From assembly GCF_008831285.2 (NCBI RefSeq), contig NC_045139.1, forward strand, positions 29,863,206 to 29,927,205: a DNA stretch of 64,000 nt. The letters run 5' to 3'. This document shows positions 35,111 to 47,915 of this stretch, piece after piece. Under the pieces are notes generated by a model. That model made no database searches. It was given only the letters and a program-made list of their open reading frames with translations, and was not told the DNA's origin. Position 1 is the stretch's first letter. Each line of letters opens with the position of its first letter. A program made the position numbers and the translations under genes. Origin of the DNA: Nymphaea colorata (taxonomy: Eukaryota; Streptophyta; Magnoliopsida; Nymphaeales; Nymphaeaceae).

Positions 35111-38100
35111 ATGCTAGGATCTGAGTGGAGCTCTTACGAGGTAGCTTTGTGTTCTTCTCCATTAGTGATGCCTCTCCTAAGCATTTCAGTGGATTGCACT
35201 GCTTTTGTTCCGTACTCTGCTTTGTTCACGATGTATAGATGTTATTCCTTTGTTTCTTTCTTTTTGTATTCGTTACGTGATAGATCGTGCTTTCTTCATC
35301 TTCATGTGGCCGATTGCGATCTTAGTAGCCTCTCTGCTGCTACATATACAAGTCTTCACCCAAAAATCCATTCAAGAAAGCCTTGTTGAAATCAAGCTGC
35401 CGAATGGTCCATTCATGTTGTATTGCAAGCGCAGGCAGCACCCGTATGGTCATCGTCTTTATAACTGGACTAAAGGTCTCCCTATAGTCAATTATGGGTT
35501 CTTGTGAGAACCCCTTGGCAACTAGCCGTGCCTTGTGTCGTGCAATTGAACCATCAATGTTTTTCTTGATTCTAATCACCCATTTCGATCCAATAATGTT
35601 GAGATGGGGCTAGTGAGGGACTAGATACCATGTTTTGTTTTCCACTATTGCGTGATACTCTACATCTATACTTTCCTCCATGCTGCATCCCTTACCACTT
35701 GGTCATATGTGATAGGTTCTATGGTGGTCTCAGTATTGACACATTTACTGATGGTAAAGGTTCTTGGTTTCAAAGATCCCATCATGGATTGGGCCACCAT
35801 GTGTCCTTGGACAATGGTTAAGGTTAGGTCTTCTTCAATGGTTGTATCAACTGAATTGGATGTAGAAAAGGGTTCAGCTACTCTAGGTGGTTCGTCACCG
35901 GTTGTTTGATGTTCAAACCGACATAGATCTGACTGATCCAAAAACACTAGTTTGTGGACTTGGTAGGTTTATGACCTGGTTGCTAGCAGTATTGCCTTGG
36001 ATGAGCGGTATTGAGAGATTCAAACTCAGCGGCTCAGGTTGGGTTGGCTGTGTGTCACCCAAAATACGTAGGGTTTGATACCAGTAAACCCCATTCTTGA
36101 AGATTAATATCTGAAAAATTGAAACCTGGTGCCTTTCTTGCATTGTTATCAAAAGGCGCATGCCAGATTTCAAAATTTTCGTGGTGGAAGGATCATAACA
36201 ATGATAGCCTTTGTGTCTAGCCCATAGCCAACAAATAGGCATTCCTTGGTATGAGGATCATATTGAGATGAGTTTTGTGGTGTCATTGAAAGACAGCAAA
36301 CCGATCTAGGTTTCTCATGAAACATTACCTTATATGGAGGCCCTTGTTTAAGGATTCTATATGGAAGCTGATTAATCAAATCTGTTGCTTCAACCCAGAA
36401 AGTTTCATTCAAGGAGGTGTCATTCAACATTGACAAACTGGTTTCAACCTCATGCATGTTCTTCTGCTCAACCAGCCCTTTCTGTTCTGGAGTGTAGGCA
36501 CAAGAAAACCAATAATGTATTGCATGACATTTCAAAAAAATTTCAAATTGATGACTAGTAAATTTGGCTCCATTATCACTTTGTATAGATTTAATGGAGA
36601 TACCAAGCTGTTTTTCCACCAATCGTTTGAAATTTATAAAACAATCGTAAGTGTTACTTTTATTTCTCATGGGAAACAACCGACAAAAATGAGAACATTC
36701 ATCTACAACGAACAAGAGATATTTAAGTCCCTCTCTTGACATCACCAGAGAAGGTCCCCAAATGTCGGTGTGAAGGACTTCTTACACCTGACTTCTATGT
36801 GTCTCCATAGATTTGAAGGGCAGTTTATTTACCTTGCCCATCAAACAGTTTTGACAATCTTAGCAAGCACTTCTATTTGCTGAAATAACTTTATTGGCTA
36901 CTAAAAACTTGATGACACTTTTGTTGATATGACCTAGGTGTCTATGCCACTGGTCGATTGAGACTTTTCTCCCACCATGATTGGCCATCAGTGCAAATCT
37001 CCTTTCATTATTGTTGGCCATCAAGACCATTCCTCGAGCCTTACTTATATACAATGCCATTTTGCTTTCCATTGACAAAGAGCAGCCCCAGCTTGTTGAT
37101 CCTTGAAAATTATTTCAAACAGGTTAAATTCACAAGTACAACCATTGTCTCTAGTGAACTGGTCAACAGATAACAAGTTTTTTAGCAATATGACGAGCAT
37201 GAAGAACCTTCTCCAACTTAAAGCATGACTTTTGATAACACAAATTCATAGGTCCGATGTGAGAAACTGGAGTAAACAACCCATTACCAATTAAAATACC
37301 TTCATTTTGTGTTTTCGGCTGTTTGTTTTGGAATGATTGTTTATCCATAGCTATGTGATTGGTTGAAACACTGTCCTGGTAACAATATCCCTCATCAGAA
37401 TCATTGAGTGTCATGGCAGAAAATGCTTTGGGTACATCCCAACATGTTTTGGTTGTATGACTTTTCCTCCCACAATATTGACATGTAATTGGAGGCTCTA
37501 TGACTTTTCCTCCCACAAGTATTGACGTGTAATTGGAGGCTCTATGACTTTTCCTCCCACAGTATTGACATGTAATTGGAGGCTTAGAGCCTCCAGACTG
37601 ATTTCTTGATTGTCATCCTCTAGAATGGCCGATGTTTGAATTGTCTTGCTGGTTAGAATGGTTGTGTCCTTTTCCACTATAAGGGTTACGACCTCGATCT
37701 TCATCATTTATGGTCTGCCCTGCTGAAGCTAGTGTGTTTTGCGAGCAACTTAATCTTGTCAAGGTATTCAGCCATAGACACAAACTCCTTATGGATGAAG
37801 TGTAGCTCTGTCTTTATCAATGTTGTAAAAGGCGAGAAAGCGAGGCGAGGCGTTTATTGAAGCGTAAGCTTCACGGACAAATTTCTGAATTATACAATAT
37901 TTATAAAAATAATAACAAAACTGAAAAAAATGAATACAATGCTAAGCATATCAATAAAGAACAATACGCAACATATGCAAACCACAACTTCACCACAGCA
38001 TCGGCCTTCAACATTCTTCAATTTCTTTTTAATGACAAATTTAGAGCTCAGTGGTATCCAAGAGGCGTCAGAGTTTTTCAATTGATGCCCTTGACAATGT

Positions 38101-41100
38101 ATATCCTGCACAGGCGCCAGAGCCAATCACCATACAACAATTTAATTGAAACAAAAAAAAAAATCCAAGGAGAGAGAGGGAAAGACAGAGCTAGAATAGA
38201 GAAGGTAATACACCCAAGATATGAAGATCATTACTAATTTGCAAACCACACAAATTCAGATACCATTTTGCAACAAAGCCATAAGGCAGGGGCTGTTTGG
38301 CGGAAAACCCATTTTCTTTTGGTTGTAAAATTTCTTCACCGTTTAGAAGCAACTAGTCACTCAGCAACATACGCACTACGCAGAGCAGCAGAGGGCGGCA
38401 ACTCTGGCCACCAGAGAGCTGAGAGAGCGAGAGGGTGGCCATGGCCAACGCCAGCCATGGGCAGAGATTGGGACAGAGAGAGAAAAGTGGTGACCTATGT
38501 GTGGTGTCAGCCATGGAGAGAAAGAGACTCAAAGAGGAACATATCATCCATGGAGAGAAAGAGATTCAAAGAGACTTACAGTTGCAAAGGATTTCTGACG
38601 TTGGGCGATGGCTCCAAGCTTCCACCAGCCGCAACTCCAGCCTCCAGCCTCTAGCAATTTCACAGCATGCAGCAGCGATGGTTGAATTTCACAGGTGATT
38701 TGGATTGAGAATAAGGGATTTAGGGATACAAACGTGGTCAATTAGGGCTATGTGTGAAGCTTGACTTTTTTTATTTAATTTAAAATTTTTTAATTAAAGA
38801 AACTAAACTGTCCTTGAGGCATAGCCTCAAGCATTAAACGTGCCACAGATGGAGGCGTATGCCTCTACCAAATGAGGCGCACTCTTCAGGGACGCGTGTG
38901 CCTCACAGCCCTGCCTCAAGGCGTTTTTTTTTTTAAAATGCCTTGAGTCGGTTTTTTTTTTTTGTAAGAACAACTTTGGTCTTTATCCTCATGATTCTTA
39001 GTGGAGGGTGGGAACCATATGACTTTTCTAGAACTGTCCATGCCTCTCTCACTGATTGCACATGCATGATCTGCCCTAAGACAGATTCAGAAACTGTTGC
39101 CTTTATCCAGCTTAGTGCAAGTTGGTCAGAACAATGCCGTGCCAGGAATTCAGTATTGAGTTATTGAGAACCACCTTCTTTTCCTGAAACCATTTTTGAT
39201 GGAGGATCAGTGGACCCGTCGACGAGCTTGAGAAGGTCCTGACTTAACATCACCATCTACAAACTGTGAACACCAACCAGAGGAGATAGTTCTATCTGTT
39301 TCGTTTCATAGAAACTGAACTTGCAGCAGCATTCAATTGCGGTTCAAACTTGCTGCATCCATGACTGAGATCTTATGTGAGAGCTGATGCTCTGATACCA
39401 TAAAATTCAGCCACTTTATATTAGAAACTCTGTTGGTGTCTCTTATACATTGGGAGCCACAGTAAACATATTTACATGTAGTCTTTATTATACACCAGAA
39501 TTTAAGGCATCTGAATGATAGGAAGGATTCCCAAAAGCAAAAAAAGGTTACAACACAAGATTTTTAAAACAAAAAATTAGGAAACTGCATGCTGAGAGAT
39601 TCTCGACCTCTATCATTATCCTCCTCCTTTGCCTTTGATTTTGTTTCCATCATTGTCTTTACAGCTTAACTTCTTATCAGGGATGATACTTGGACTTCAC
39701 ATGGGGAGGATGTTGAATTTGTGTTGTAGATGCTTGTACCCTTTTCTCCATGCATTGTGGCAACGATTTCTCTAGCAAAGTGAGCTTTATGATTATTCAT
39801 AGGTAAAATCAATTTGTCTGTCTGCCATGTTTGTTTGAGCTAGGGGCTCTAATCAAACTTATAGCACGTGAGGTGAACCTCAGTAGTAATTTCAAGGTTC
39901 CAATTCTGTGAAAACGGAATTTAATTTGTCCTCAAAAGTACCCCATGAAACTCTTTTGATAATCTATTCAAAACAAATAAACTATGATGCAATGAAGGAC
40001 TTGTTGGACCTCAGCACATTTAATTAGGGTTTTAACTTGGAACAGGAAATAGTTATGTAGAAGAAAGGAGTGCTGGAGAATTGGAGATGTGCTTCTTATG
40101 TGAAAGTTTTTTGTTGCATCGTCAGTCAGTCAGAAAAATCCCACTGGCCACTATCTTTTGACGATTAAACTTGATTTTGCTCGCTATTGATTGATCTTTT
40201 AATTTTCTTATTTGCACAAGCTTCTGTCTTGATAGTGGTTCAGGAATTATGGGAACATGGCTAGTTTCTCTTTTAAAAGACTTACCATTTTCGAGAATAA
40301 AATTGGTGATAGGATATTTATCTTTCACCTCTATCCCTGAGTAGCATTAGAAATATAAGATACATCTTTCTTTCCCTTGTAAGGTATTGTGAGATGGTAT
40401 TCACATGACTTTGAACATTAACCTTACTTTTTCCTTTTGTTTGTGCAAGCTTATGTTGTTGCATGTCAGTAATCTTATTTCTTGGTGAGAAGCCATGATT
40501 AATGTTGGTAATATGATATGCATCTTTCTTTTCCTTGTGAAGCATTAAAAATGTTCTTCACATGGTTTTAACACATTAGACTTTTGGCTTCATTCCCTTT
40601 ATGTATGTGAGCTAATTTGTTGCATTGGTTGGGAGTGAAGAATTATCTATGTCCAGCTTTCTTGTCTGAATATGATTGCTCAAGGAACAAATATTCACAT
40701 TATAGTCATTAATATTGATGTTAGCAATTATGTGATGAACTTTTCTTCGGTTCTTTTTCTTTTTTGTCCAAAGCTTCAAGAGATTTTTCATCAAGGTGTT
40801 TTCCATGCGAAAATATTGAGAGCCTTGAAAGTTCCAGCAATAAAAATTATGAGAACAGATCTTTGTTTTTTCTTGTAAAAGAAGAATGAGTAATTTTTAA
40901 TGCATAAAATAAAGAGGAAACTGGTTTACCTAAATATAGAAAAGCACCTTTTTGAAACCTTTTCAATATTTTTGGTTTGTGATGATATTTTTAGAACATT
41001 AGGCCAGTTTTCTGATACTCTTTGCTACCTTCAATACAACAATATTGTTATGCATTCATAATATCAATATGTCATGTCATGATGATTCTCTACGTGCTGC

Positions 41101-44100
41101 TTTCTTTTGTAATATGTCTGCATGTTATACTCTTCTAGACTCTCTTGATATGCATTTTTTTTTGCAAAATGAACATACATTGTGGTTATGATATTGGTGG
41201 AGATAAATTCGTTTTTTTCATCCTTGCAGCTTGAAGATATTGTCTGGGATGAGTTTGGTGAGAGTGATGACCATATAGTGCCTCGTCCTGGCTCCGGACT
41301 AGAAAATGCATGTGCTGGCCATGTGGATTGTACAAAGAAACCTTGTCTTGAGCTAGAGAATCCCACCGAAGGAGGCACAGATGACACCGTGTCTGTTAAT
41401 GTCAATGATTTTGATGCAGAAAATGGAGGCCTGTATCCTGGCACCAAAAAAGAACCGCTCACTCCATCTATTGAGACATCTAGTTGGCCTGAAAACGTAC
41501 TTAATGATCCATACAGCACAGAGGATGCTGACAAGGTGGAATTATTAGCAGAAGGAAAAAATAAATTATCTGGAAATGAGGAGCGTGCTTTAATTGATGA
41601 GTTCTCTGATGGCGATCCTATTCTAAGAAACCGAGACTCTATGAACTATAGTGACCTATGTGCTTTTTCGCTTACTGATATCTCTCCAACAGATACTGAT
41701 CTTGAATTATTTGGAAGTGAGCTTGAGGACAAAGAGAGCTCTAGTTTCCTTGGCTATGGGTGGCCTAATATTGGAAACTTCGATGATGTGGATAAAATGT
41801 TTAGGTAAGTTTAGTTTGTAAATCTTCCTTGGATTATTCTGTGTTCTTGCAGTATTAAATTTTGTTGAACAATGACTACCACGTGATGTTGCACTTATCA
41901 AAAGCAAGTGCTGTCCTACTTTACTAAGTTCAATTTTTTTGGATCATTCCATTTTTTGTAACTCATACCTTTTTGCAGAAATTGTGATGCAACGTTTGGT
42001 CAACAAAGTGCAGATAATGCAGATGACCAAGCCTGGGCCTCATCTTCCTCACTTAGAACAGATGGGACTGATGCTAAATTAGTCTTCAGGTCTTCAGATT
42101 TGGACATGTTCCCACTGAAGAATGAAAAAGAGCATGATGGTGCTGGTGCAGAAACAGTTCTTTGTGATTGCCGCCACATTGTCAATTACAACATGAAGTA
42201 GAAATCTGCTTGATTTGACTTAATATTTTGTTTTTTTTTTCTTTTGTTGCAGATGATCTGGACAAACAGACTTACCCTTCCTATGGAGAAAAATTAAACA
42301 GAGATTCAGAGGTTGAAAGAGCTACGCAAAGAGAAAAGGTTGCGGGTTTTTGCTAAAAGTTCCTGTACATGTCTTTCTTAAATAGAAAAGTACTTTCAAA
42401 ATGAGCCGTTTATTTATATTCCATCACTACAGAGTTCTCATGACATGTGCATAGTCCTCTTAAATATGGTAGCATGAGAATCATTATGTTCCATATCATT
42501 TTAGATTGCCTCAATGTCACATTACCATCAAATGATAAATGGCTGTCATTAGCATCAAATGATAAATGATAAGCAAGGGAACTGTTAGAATACTAGACCC
42601 AGATGCTCCACATCTATTACTACTGTGGTAGGGCACATGATATTGACTAAATAATATAAATTCTCTTGGGCGTTGCTTTTGCATAAACCATTTGTAGATA
42701 TGCCTTGAGATGCATACAGTTAAGGTTAGCTGATTATTTGTTCCATAACCTGTCCTGACCAGCCTTTTTTTTTTGTGAGTTTGTGTATCATATGAAAAAC
42801 GGTTACTTCTTGTTGTTATAGCAGGTTGATGGACAAAGGACATTGTTTAAGTCTCAAAGCCAATTTGAAGGAAAGAGAAGCGAAGCATCTCTAGAACGTG
42901 CTAGAGCAGCTACTCATGCTAGTGACCATACTGGAGAAAACCTCATAGCATCAGCTTCTCCACCCTTGATCTCACAAGCATATGCTTCTACTGTCAAAGC
43001 ACCAGAAATGCAACGATGGAGGTCTGATTCCTTTAGGTACATGGACACAGACATGTCGGACATGCAGCTAGGGTATAGTTACAACTCAGATCAAGTTCTG
43101 GTGCAAGGCTTGCCATTTATTAAACCTGAAGTCCAGAGTCATGTTTCACTTCCTTATAATGTTCCTGGTGGTGCTTCACGTCATAGAAAAGCTCTACATC
43201 GATCTAGAGATCCTTCACCAAAGCATCCAGGAATGACACCAGAAGAAAAAATAGAAAAGCTGAGAAGACGCCAGAAAATGCGTGCTGCTTTATCCATGAT
43301 GCAGCAACAAACTGGTTTTGTTTGTCAAACACAACTGGCTGATCAAGCTCCTCCTGTTCAAGTTAAGCCAGAGGGAATTCATAATGAAGTTAGAGGTCAA
43401 ACTAAAGCCGAAATGCAAAGCCTGGAAAATTCTGCTCTTGAAATTGATTCAGCTACACAAGAAAGCTCTTGTATGAGCTCGATGCTAACAGAAGATTCTT
43501 CTCTTGAAGAGGCTTGTTTGTGTCAGCTTCAGGATGTAATCACACAGGTCAAACCATCGAAATCTGTCTCATTTTTCATTCTTCTTGTATTTTTTTTCTT
43601 GTTTGTGTTTTTCCCAAGAGCAGACCATGGTCACCTATATTGTTGTTGGAATATCCTAGATTTTTTTTTATTTATAGTTTTAGAAGTTCTGAAAATTCAA
43701 AAAGAGGGTAATACAAATGAAGTTGCAAGTTTTTCACATATTTTCGACGTTTATGGTTTTTAATTATAAAAAAGAAAAAGATGGAAGGCAACTTTTCTTT
43801 GTTAAATTTTGGTGATATCTTGATGTATCACAATGGTTTGCTATTATTATTGGTTTGAGTAATTTTGGTGATAAGATTGTGATATTTCCAGAATGACAAT
43901 ATTTTTGATATCTGTTTTCGAAGTGTATTTTTGTGAAAAGTTGTTTTCTTAGTATTATTGCTGGTGCCTATGCATGCGAGTTTGTGCCATATATCTTTTT
44001 ATTTGATGCTTTGCTGATATTGACTGCAGGAGACTTGTTTTTCAGTAACATTGCACTATCTTTAAAATATTGATCTGATATTGTGACCATGGTCTAGACT

Positions 44101-45170
44101 CTAGACATTGAAACTGATATCCAGTATTCATGTGTTTCAAGTGGAACCGTCTAAGCATATATTTCTTTTCTGAATTTCAGTTGAATAATAAAACAAAGCT
44201 GTGCATCCGAGATAGTTTGTATCGTTTGGCAAGGAGCGCTATGCAAAGGCATAATGTTGGTGATGCGAACAGCTGTTGCAAAGGTAGTCGAGACAAAAAT
44301 GAGAGCCTCGGCATGGATGGACATGCTACTCAAGAAAAGTTGCAGTCTGAGAGGTATCGAGCCTCAATCTTTTCGTTTAAAAGAATTATGTGATGGTTTA
44401 ATGATATAAAGTTATACTTGAAGTTTGTACATGCAAGCGGGAGCTCTATTTTCTCTTTGCGGAAATATATAATTGTTTTCTAAGATATGGATGTGTTGCA
44501 TATGATTTTCTTTTTGCCACGTTACCAAGTTTACTGTCAACCTCATATAAAACATCTCTGTACTCAGGTATGCTTAATTTTTAAACCAAGATCTGAAACA
44601 TATCTTCTTGCGGCCCAAATCTTTCCATGTTTTTGTATCTGCCCTTTGTGGTAACTGAAGGAATATTTGATTTTGTTCATATTGGTTATGTTGATCCATG
44701 TTGAAGGTGAAAGATAAAGTCACAACATGTGAAAGATAAAGTCACAACATGCGGAAGTTTCATTGGTCATTTTAGTTGCACTTTTATATGTTCTTGGCTA
44801 ATTTTGTTGTGTATATACGTGCCAAATATGTCATTCTATTTTTATATAATAAAGACATTTTTCCTGCTTTTGAAGGTGCGAGGGGCTGATCAACATGGAA
44901 ACTGTTACAAATCCTATTGATCGAGCCGTGGCACATTTACTCTTCCACAAGCCGCCTGATGTTTCAGCGAAGCCTCTTAATGGTATGTTACCTTTGGAGT
45001 CCCACATTACGGCAAACATACAGAAGTCTTGGATGTCCCATGTGTTTGCATACTGTTCAGGGCAGCCTAATCATTCATTGCCCAGTATACACAACGATCT
45101 CAATAAGCAAGGTCATCATCTTAGCAGCCGATCTGTTTCACCTAAAGAACAAGCGCACCCTATTTCTTGA
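35111..45170 (+). CDS. LNK2: LNK2-like night light-inducible, clock-regulated protein
   Basis: Seven coding exons: 35111-35140, 41230-41804, 41979 to about 42145, 42253-42338, 42825-43547, 44181-44353 and 44876-45170, about 682 aa. Exon 1 encodes ten residues (MLGSEWSSYE) and joins in phase 0 to LEDIVWDEFGESDDHIVP, the conserved LNK start. Other family blocks are YGWPNIGNFDDVDKMFRNCD, MTPEEKIEKLRRRQKMRAAL, LQDVITQLNNKTKLCIRD with SLYRLARSAMQRH, and TNPIDRAVAHLLFHKPPD. LNK proteins lack DNA-binding domains and act in the nucleus as coactivators with RVE8/RVE4 MYB factors to drive evening genes. The exon 3 donor is uncertain: 42139, 42145 and 42163 all keep the frame. Intron 1 (35141-41229) is 6.1 kb and transposon-filled. 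LNK1 is an alternative name, but the C-terminal blocks fit LNK2 better. Confidence 0.9.
35340..39400 (-). mobile_element. Broken Ty1-copia retrotransposon, antisense in LNK2 intron 1
   Basis: On the minus strand, from high to low coordinates: a primer-binding site (TGGTATCAGAGC, 39389-39400), gag fragments (around 39370-38990, continuing left of the inserted hAT element), a CCHC zinc knuckle and protease region (around 37700-37160), the GAG-pre-integrase domain (WHRHLGHINKS, around 36980), the integrase core (around 36740-36170) and the start of reverse transcriptase (KARLVAKGFSQ, DYRETFSPVIK, about 35580-35340). The element stops inside reverse transcriptase; the rest and the 3' LTR are absent. 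A 5' LTR may lie above 39401 but its ends are not defined. It is old and broken with several breaks, and is interrupted by a hAT transposon. Confidence 0.88.
37818..38978. mobile_element. Non-autonomous hAT DNA transposon nested in the copia fossil
   Basis: 1161 bases flanked by a perfect 8-base target duplication, GTCTTTAT at 37810-37817 and 38979-38986. The ends are short imperfect inverted repeats, CAATGTTGT at the left and CAAAGTTGT (reverse complement) at the right, matching 8 of 9. Both subterminal regions are rich in GAGGCG/CGCCTC motifs, typical of plant hAT elements where transposase binds. No transposase remnant is visible. The interior around 38160-38700 is richer in GC and GA with repeated CCATGGAGAGAAAGAGA-like units and may be captured DNA of unknown origin. 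Gag-like copia sequence continues on both sides, so it inserted after the copia. Confidence 0.88.
39401..41229 (+). other. Right part of LNK2 intron 1
   Basis: AT-rich DNA with no coding match. It may include the degenerate 5' LTR of the copia element next to 39401. Around 40350-40640 there are two or more diverged copies of a motif containing catctttcttt-ccttgt and gttgcat, about 165-185 bases apart. The intron ends in ccttgcag at 41229. Confidence 0.5.
44707..44750. repeat. Tandem repeat, two copies of 22 bp
   Basis: gtgaaagataaagtcacaac is present at 44707 and again at 44729 without mismatch, within LNK2 intron 6. Confidence 0.9.
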
Positions 45171-47050
45171 TGTCAGAAACTAGCTTATTCATACAGCTCC
45201 TGCTCCATGTCTGGGAATGGTATTTCGTCGCTGCCATCTTGTTCTTCAGCTGCATCTATGAGTAACTTGAATATCTCCGTTACTATATAAGTGTGATGCT
45301 ACCTAATTCTGTCCAACAACTCCGTTTGTTGTGCTGTCAGAGTTTGGATGTTTGCAGTTGTGATTCTTATTGGTACATATTCATATTGATAAGTCCTTTC
45401 TTTTAGCTAGTTGGAACCGCCCACAAAAAACTGCTTCCTCTGCAACTTTTTAAATTGGGTTCTCACAAAAGCAGTTCTCGCGCTCATCCCTCCCCATTAT
45501 GATTGACGGAATCTTCCCTGACAGTGCATTTGTAGAACAATTTCATCTCGTTTATTACTTGAACCATAGTTAGCAATAGGTTTCATGTCATTTGAAAATA
45601 TGTTTGTATGCCAGGCTTTTATCTATTTCTTTTCTTTCTTCCTATGGTGCTTATTTCATTTCATTGAACAAACGCATTTTCAGTTAGCAAATTGCACCTG
45701 AACGGATACATTGAGCCCACAGGTTAATGCAGGAGTGGATGTGTCAAAAGCAATTTTTTTCCTTTTTTGTGTCTAAAGCAATTTTTCCTTTTTAGATAGC
45801 AGAGACCACATCGGTGTTTTAGGAGTATCAAAAGGAATTTGGTAGGAATAATTTTCAATTTACTATAGTTGAAGTATCAATTTGAATTTGTAGTTGGTAA
45901 CCCCTTTGCTTTGTGGTTGTTGAATGATGAACTCCAACTATTGAACGTATCATACAAATAGTGCAAATCACATGCAGAAAAAATTAGGGAAACTTCAAAA
46001 AATTGACAATACTTGTAACTTTTGTTATTGTTAAGAAACAAGTCATTCAATGGATAATCAAAAGAATTCATAAGGTATTTTCGTAAAGTAGCTCTTCAAT
46101 TAGTGAAAAAGTACCATCTCTTTGAAAAATGATATAAAAATATAGCTAACTTTGTCACTAAACCTAGGTGTTCCTTGGGTAACTAAATAAATTTGGATAA
46201 CGATAAAACCAACTCGAATGTTGTTAATCACGTGCTGTATTATTAAAGATAATTGGGGAAGGTAATGCAAATTAATAAACTTGAAAGTTCTTTTTGCTGG
46301 GAGTATTTTAGTCACTGATGAATCGAATTAATAGTCGGACTTAATCCAATAGAATGGAATTGCCAAGGTAACAAACAGGCATCCTTCTTGGGGTGAACGC
46401 TCTCCTGATTTTATTTTGTTCCCTTAACCCTTTTTTTTTTCTGTTCTCCATAATTTTCGATAGAATTACCAAGGAGGGAGATCTTTTCTTGTCCATCGGC
46501 CTTGAACCTGTTGTTGGGGAATAGGCGCTTTTGACTTTTTTTTTTTTTTTTTTCTTTGCTTTGACATGGATTTTTTCCATTTTGGACAGGAGAGCAGAAC
46601 AGATCAGTGAAGGAGGCTGGTGAGGGATAACTTTAATGAACGTTGGCAATAAGTTAGGGTTATAGACGCAGTAAACTGGCTGAAATGAAGCATCATTTTG
46701 TTAGCTGTTGGGATAGTTGATCGCCAGGCGCCCCGACGATGCTCCAACCCCACATTTTGAGAAGGCCAATGTTATCGTAGTTGTGTATCCCTCCAACTAC
46801 TGAGCGGACACTGCCATTATCAATGATAGACCGGTCCAGCCATATCAGACTGTTGTTTATTAAAATAAGATAATAGAACTATTTGTATTTTTAGGTGCAA
46901 AACACAAAATGCATTTAAATGACGGTGAACTGATCTGGTGTGACTGGTAGGAGCCGAATTTATCTATCCTTTGTGAAAAGATGCACGTTGGTTATTGTAT
47001 TGACAGTATTATAATGCTCAACTGCATGCGTGTATGCGTGCATGTATCTA

Positions 47051-47113
<63 letters not shown>

Positions 47114-47604
47114 AATTTATGTTGAATGTTATCAGATGGTTAAAAATTTGTAAATCGGTATTAAAAGGACAATGAACCATTGTTGCACATAAACAGTCTT
47201 TATCGCTTTTTTTGTGATTTTATTTTAACGATAAAATTTTAAATTGTTACCATCCAACAGCATCCTTGTATATGGCATAATGAATTTCTCTGTGTGGTCG
47301 CAACTAATTTTTGCCTCTTTTAGTTGGAGGGTCATGGTAAGATTCTGTTGCTGTTATCATGTAGGTAAAGACATTTATCAGCAAACAAATTCACTGCTAA
47401 TACTCGATATGCTCGGTGAACCTCGGAATCGATATGGCGTCTTATTTTGTTTGGCGATTACATCTTACATTTTTTTCGTTGTTATTAAAAAAGATACTGC
47501 GGATTAGCATAATAACAATTGTCCTTCATGCACTCGTAGATTCATTTGATAGGGCATCAAATTGTTGGAATGATATGCTTGTTGTGAAAGGAAATTTTAA
47601 GGCC
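45171..47604. other. LNK2 3' flank and repeat-rich spacer
   Basis: The first few hundred bases should be LNK2 3' UTR. Beyond that I recognise no gene; there are T runs near 46430 and 46530 and a long TA microsatellite. Confidence 0.6.
47054..47110. repeat. Long (TA)n microsatellite
   Basis: An uninterrupted run of about 57 bases of TA. Such a run is hypermutable and may be collapsed or expanded in the assembly. Confidence 0.97.
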
Positions 47605-47915
47605 AAGCGGGTGATTTCTTAGAATGGTCCCAAAAAGCAGGGCTGAGGGGAGTAGGACTACTGATGCAAATCGTCAACCTTGCTCCCTTTTAAGTGAAAC
47701 ATTGTGTGATATTTTTCCCAGAGGTCATTGTCTATCAAACCAAATATCTGTCTCTTTTTATTTATTAAACTAAGCATTTCTGTCTCGCAAGGGCTGTCTC
47801 ACTGGGATACACAAGCCCGTCTAATGATAGTTCAAAGCGTTCATTGTGGAGCTTAAGCAATCAAAATTGTAGCAGGTGAGGCTTCTGATACTGAAAATCT
47901 AAAAGAACAAAAGAA
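47605..47915. repeat. Unclassified dispersed repeat, copy 2
   Basis: Matches 19105-19660 in two blocks (gtgatttctta and gggagtaggact; then aaatatctgtctctttt to gcttaagcaat and aggtgaggctt). It lacks the roughly 200-base middle segment of copy 1. Confidence 0.75.
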
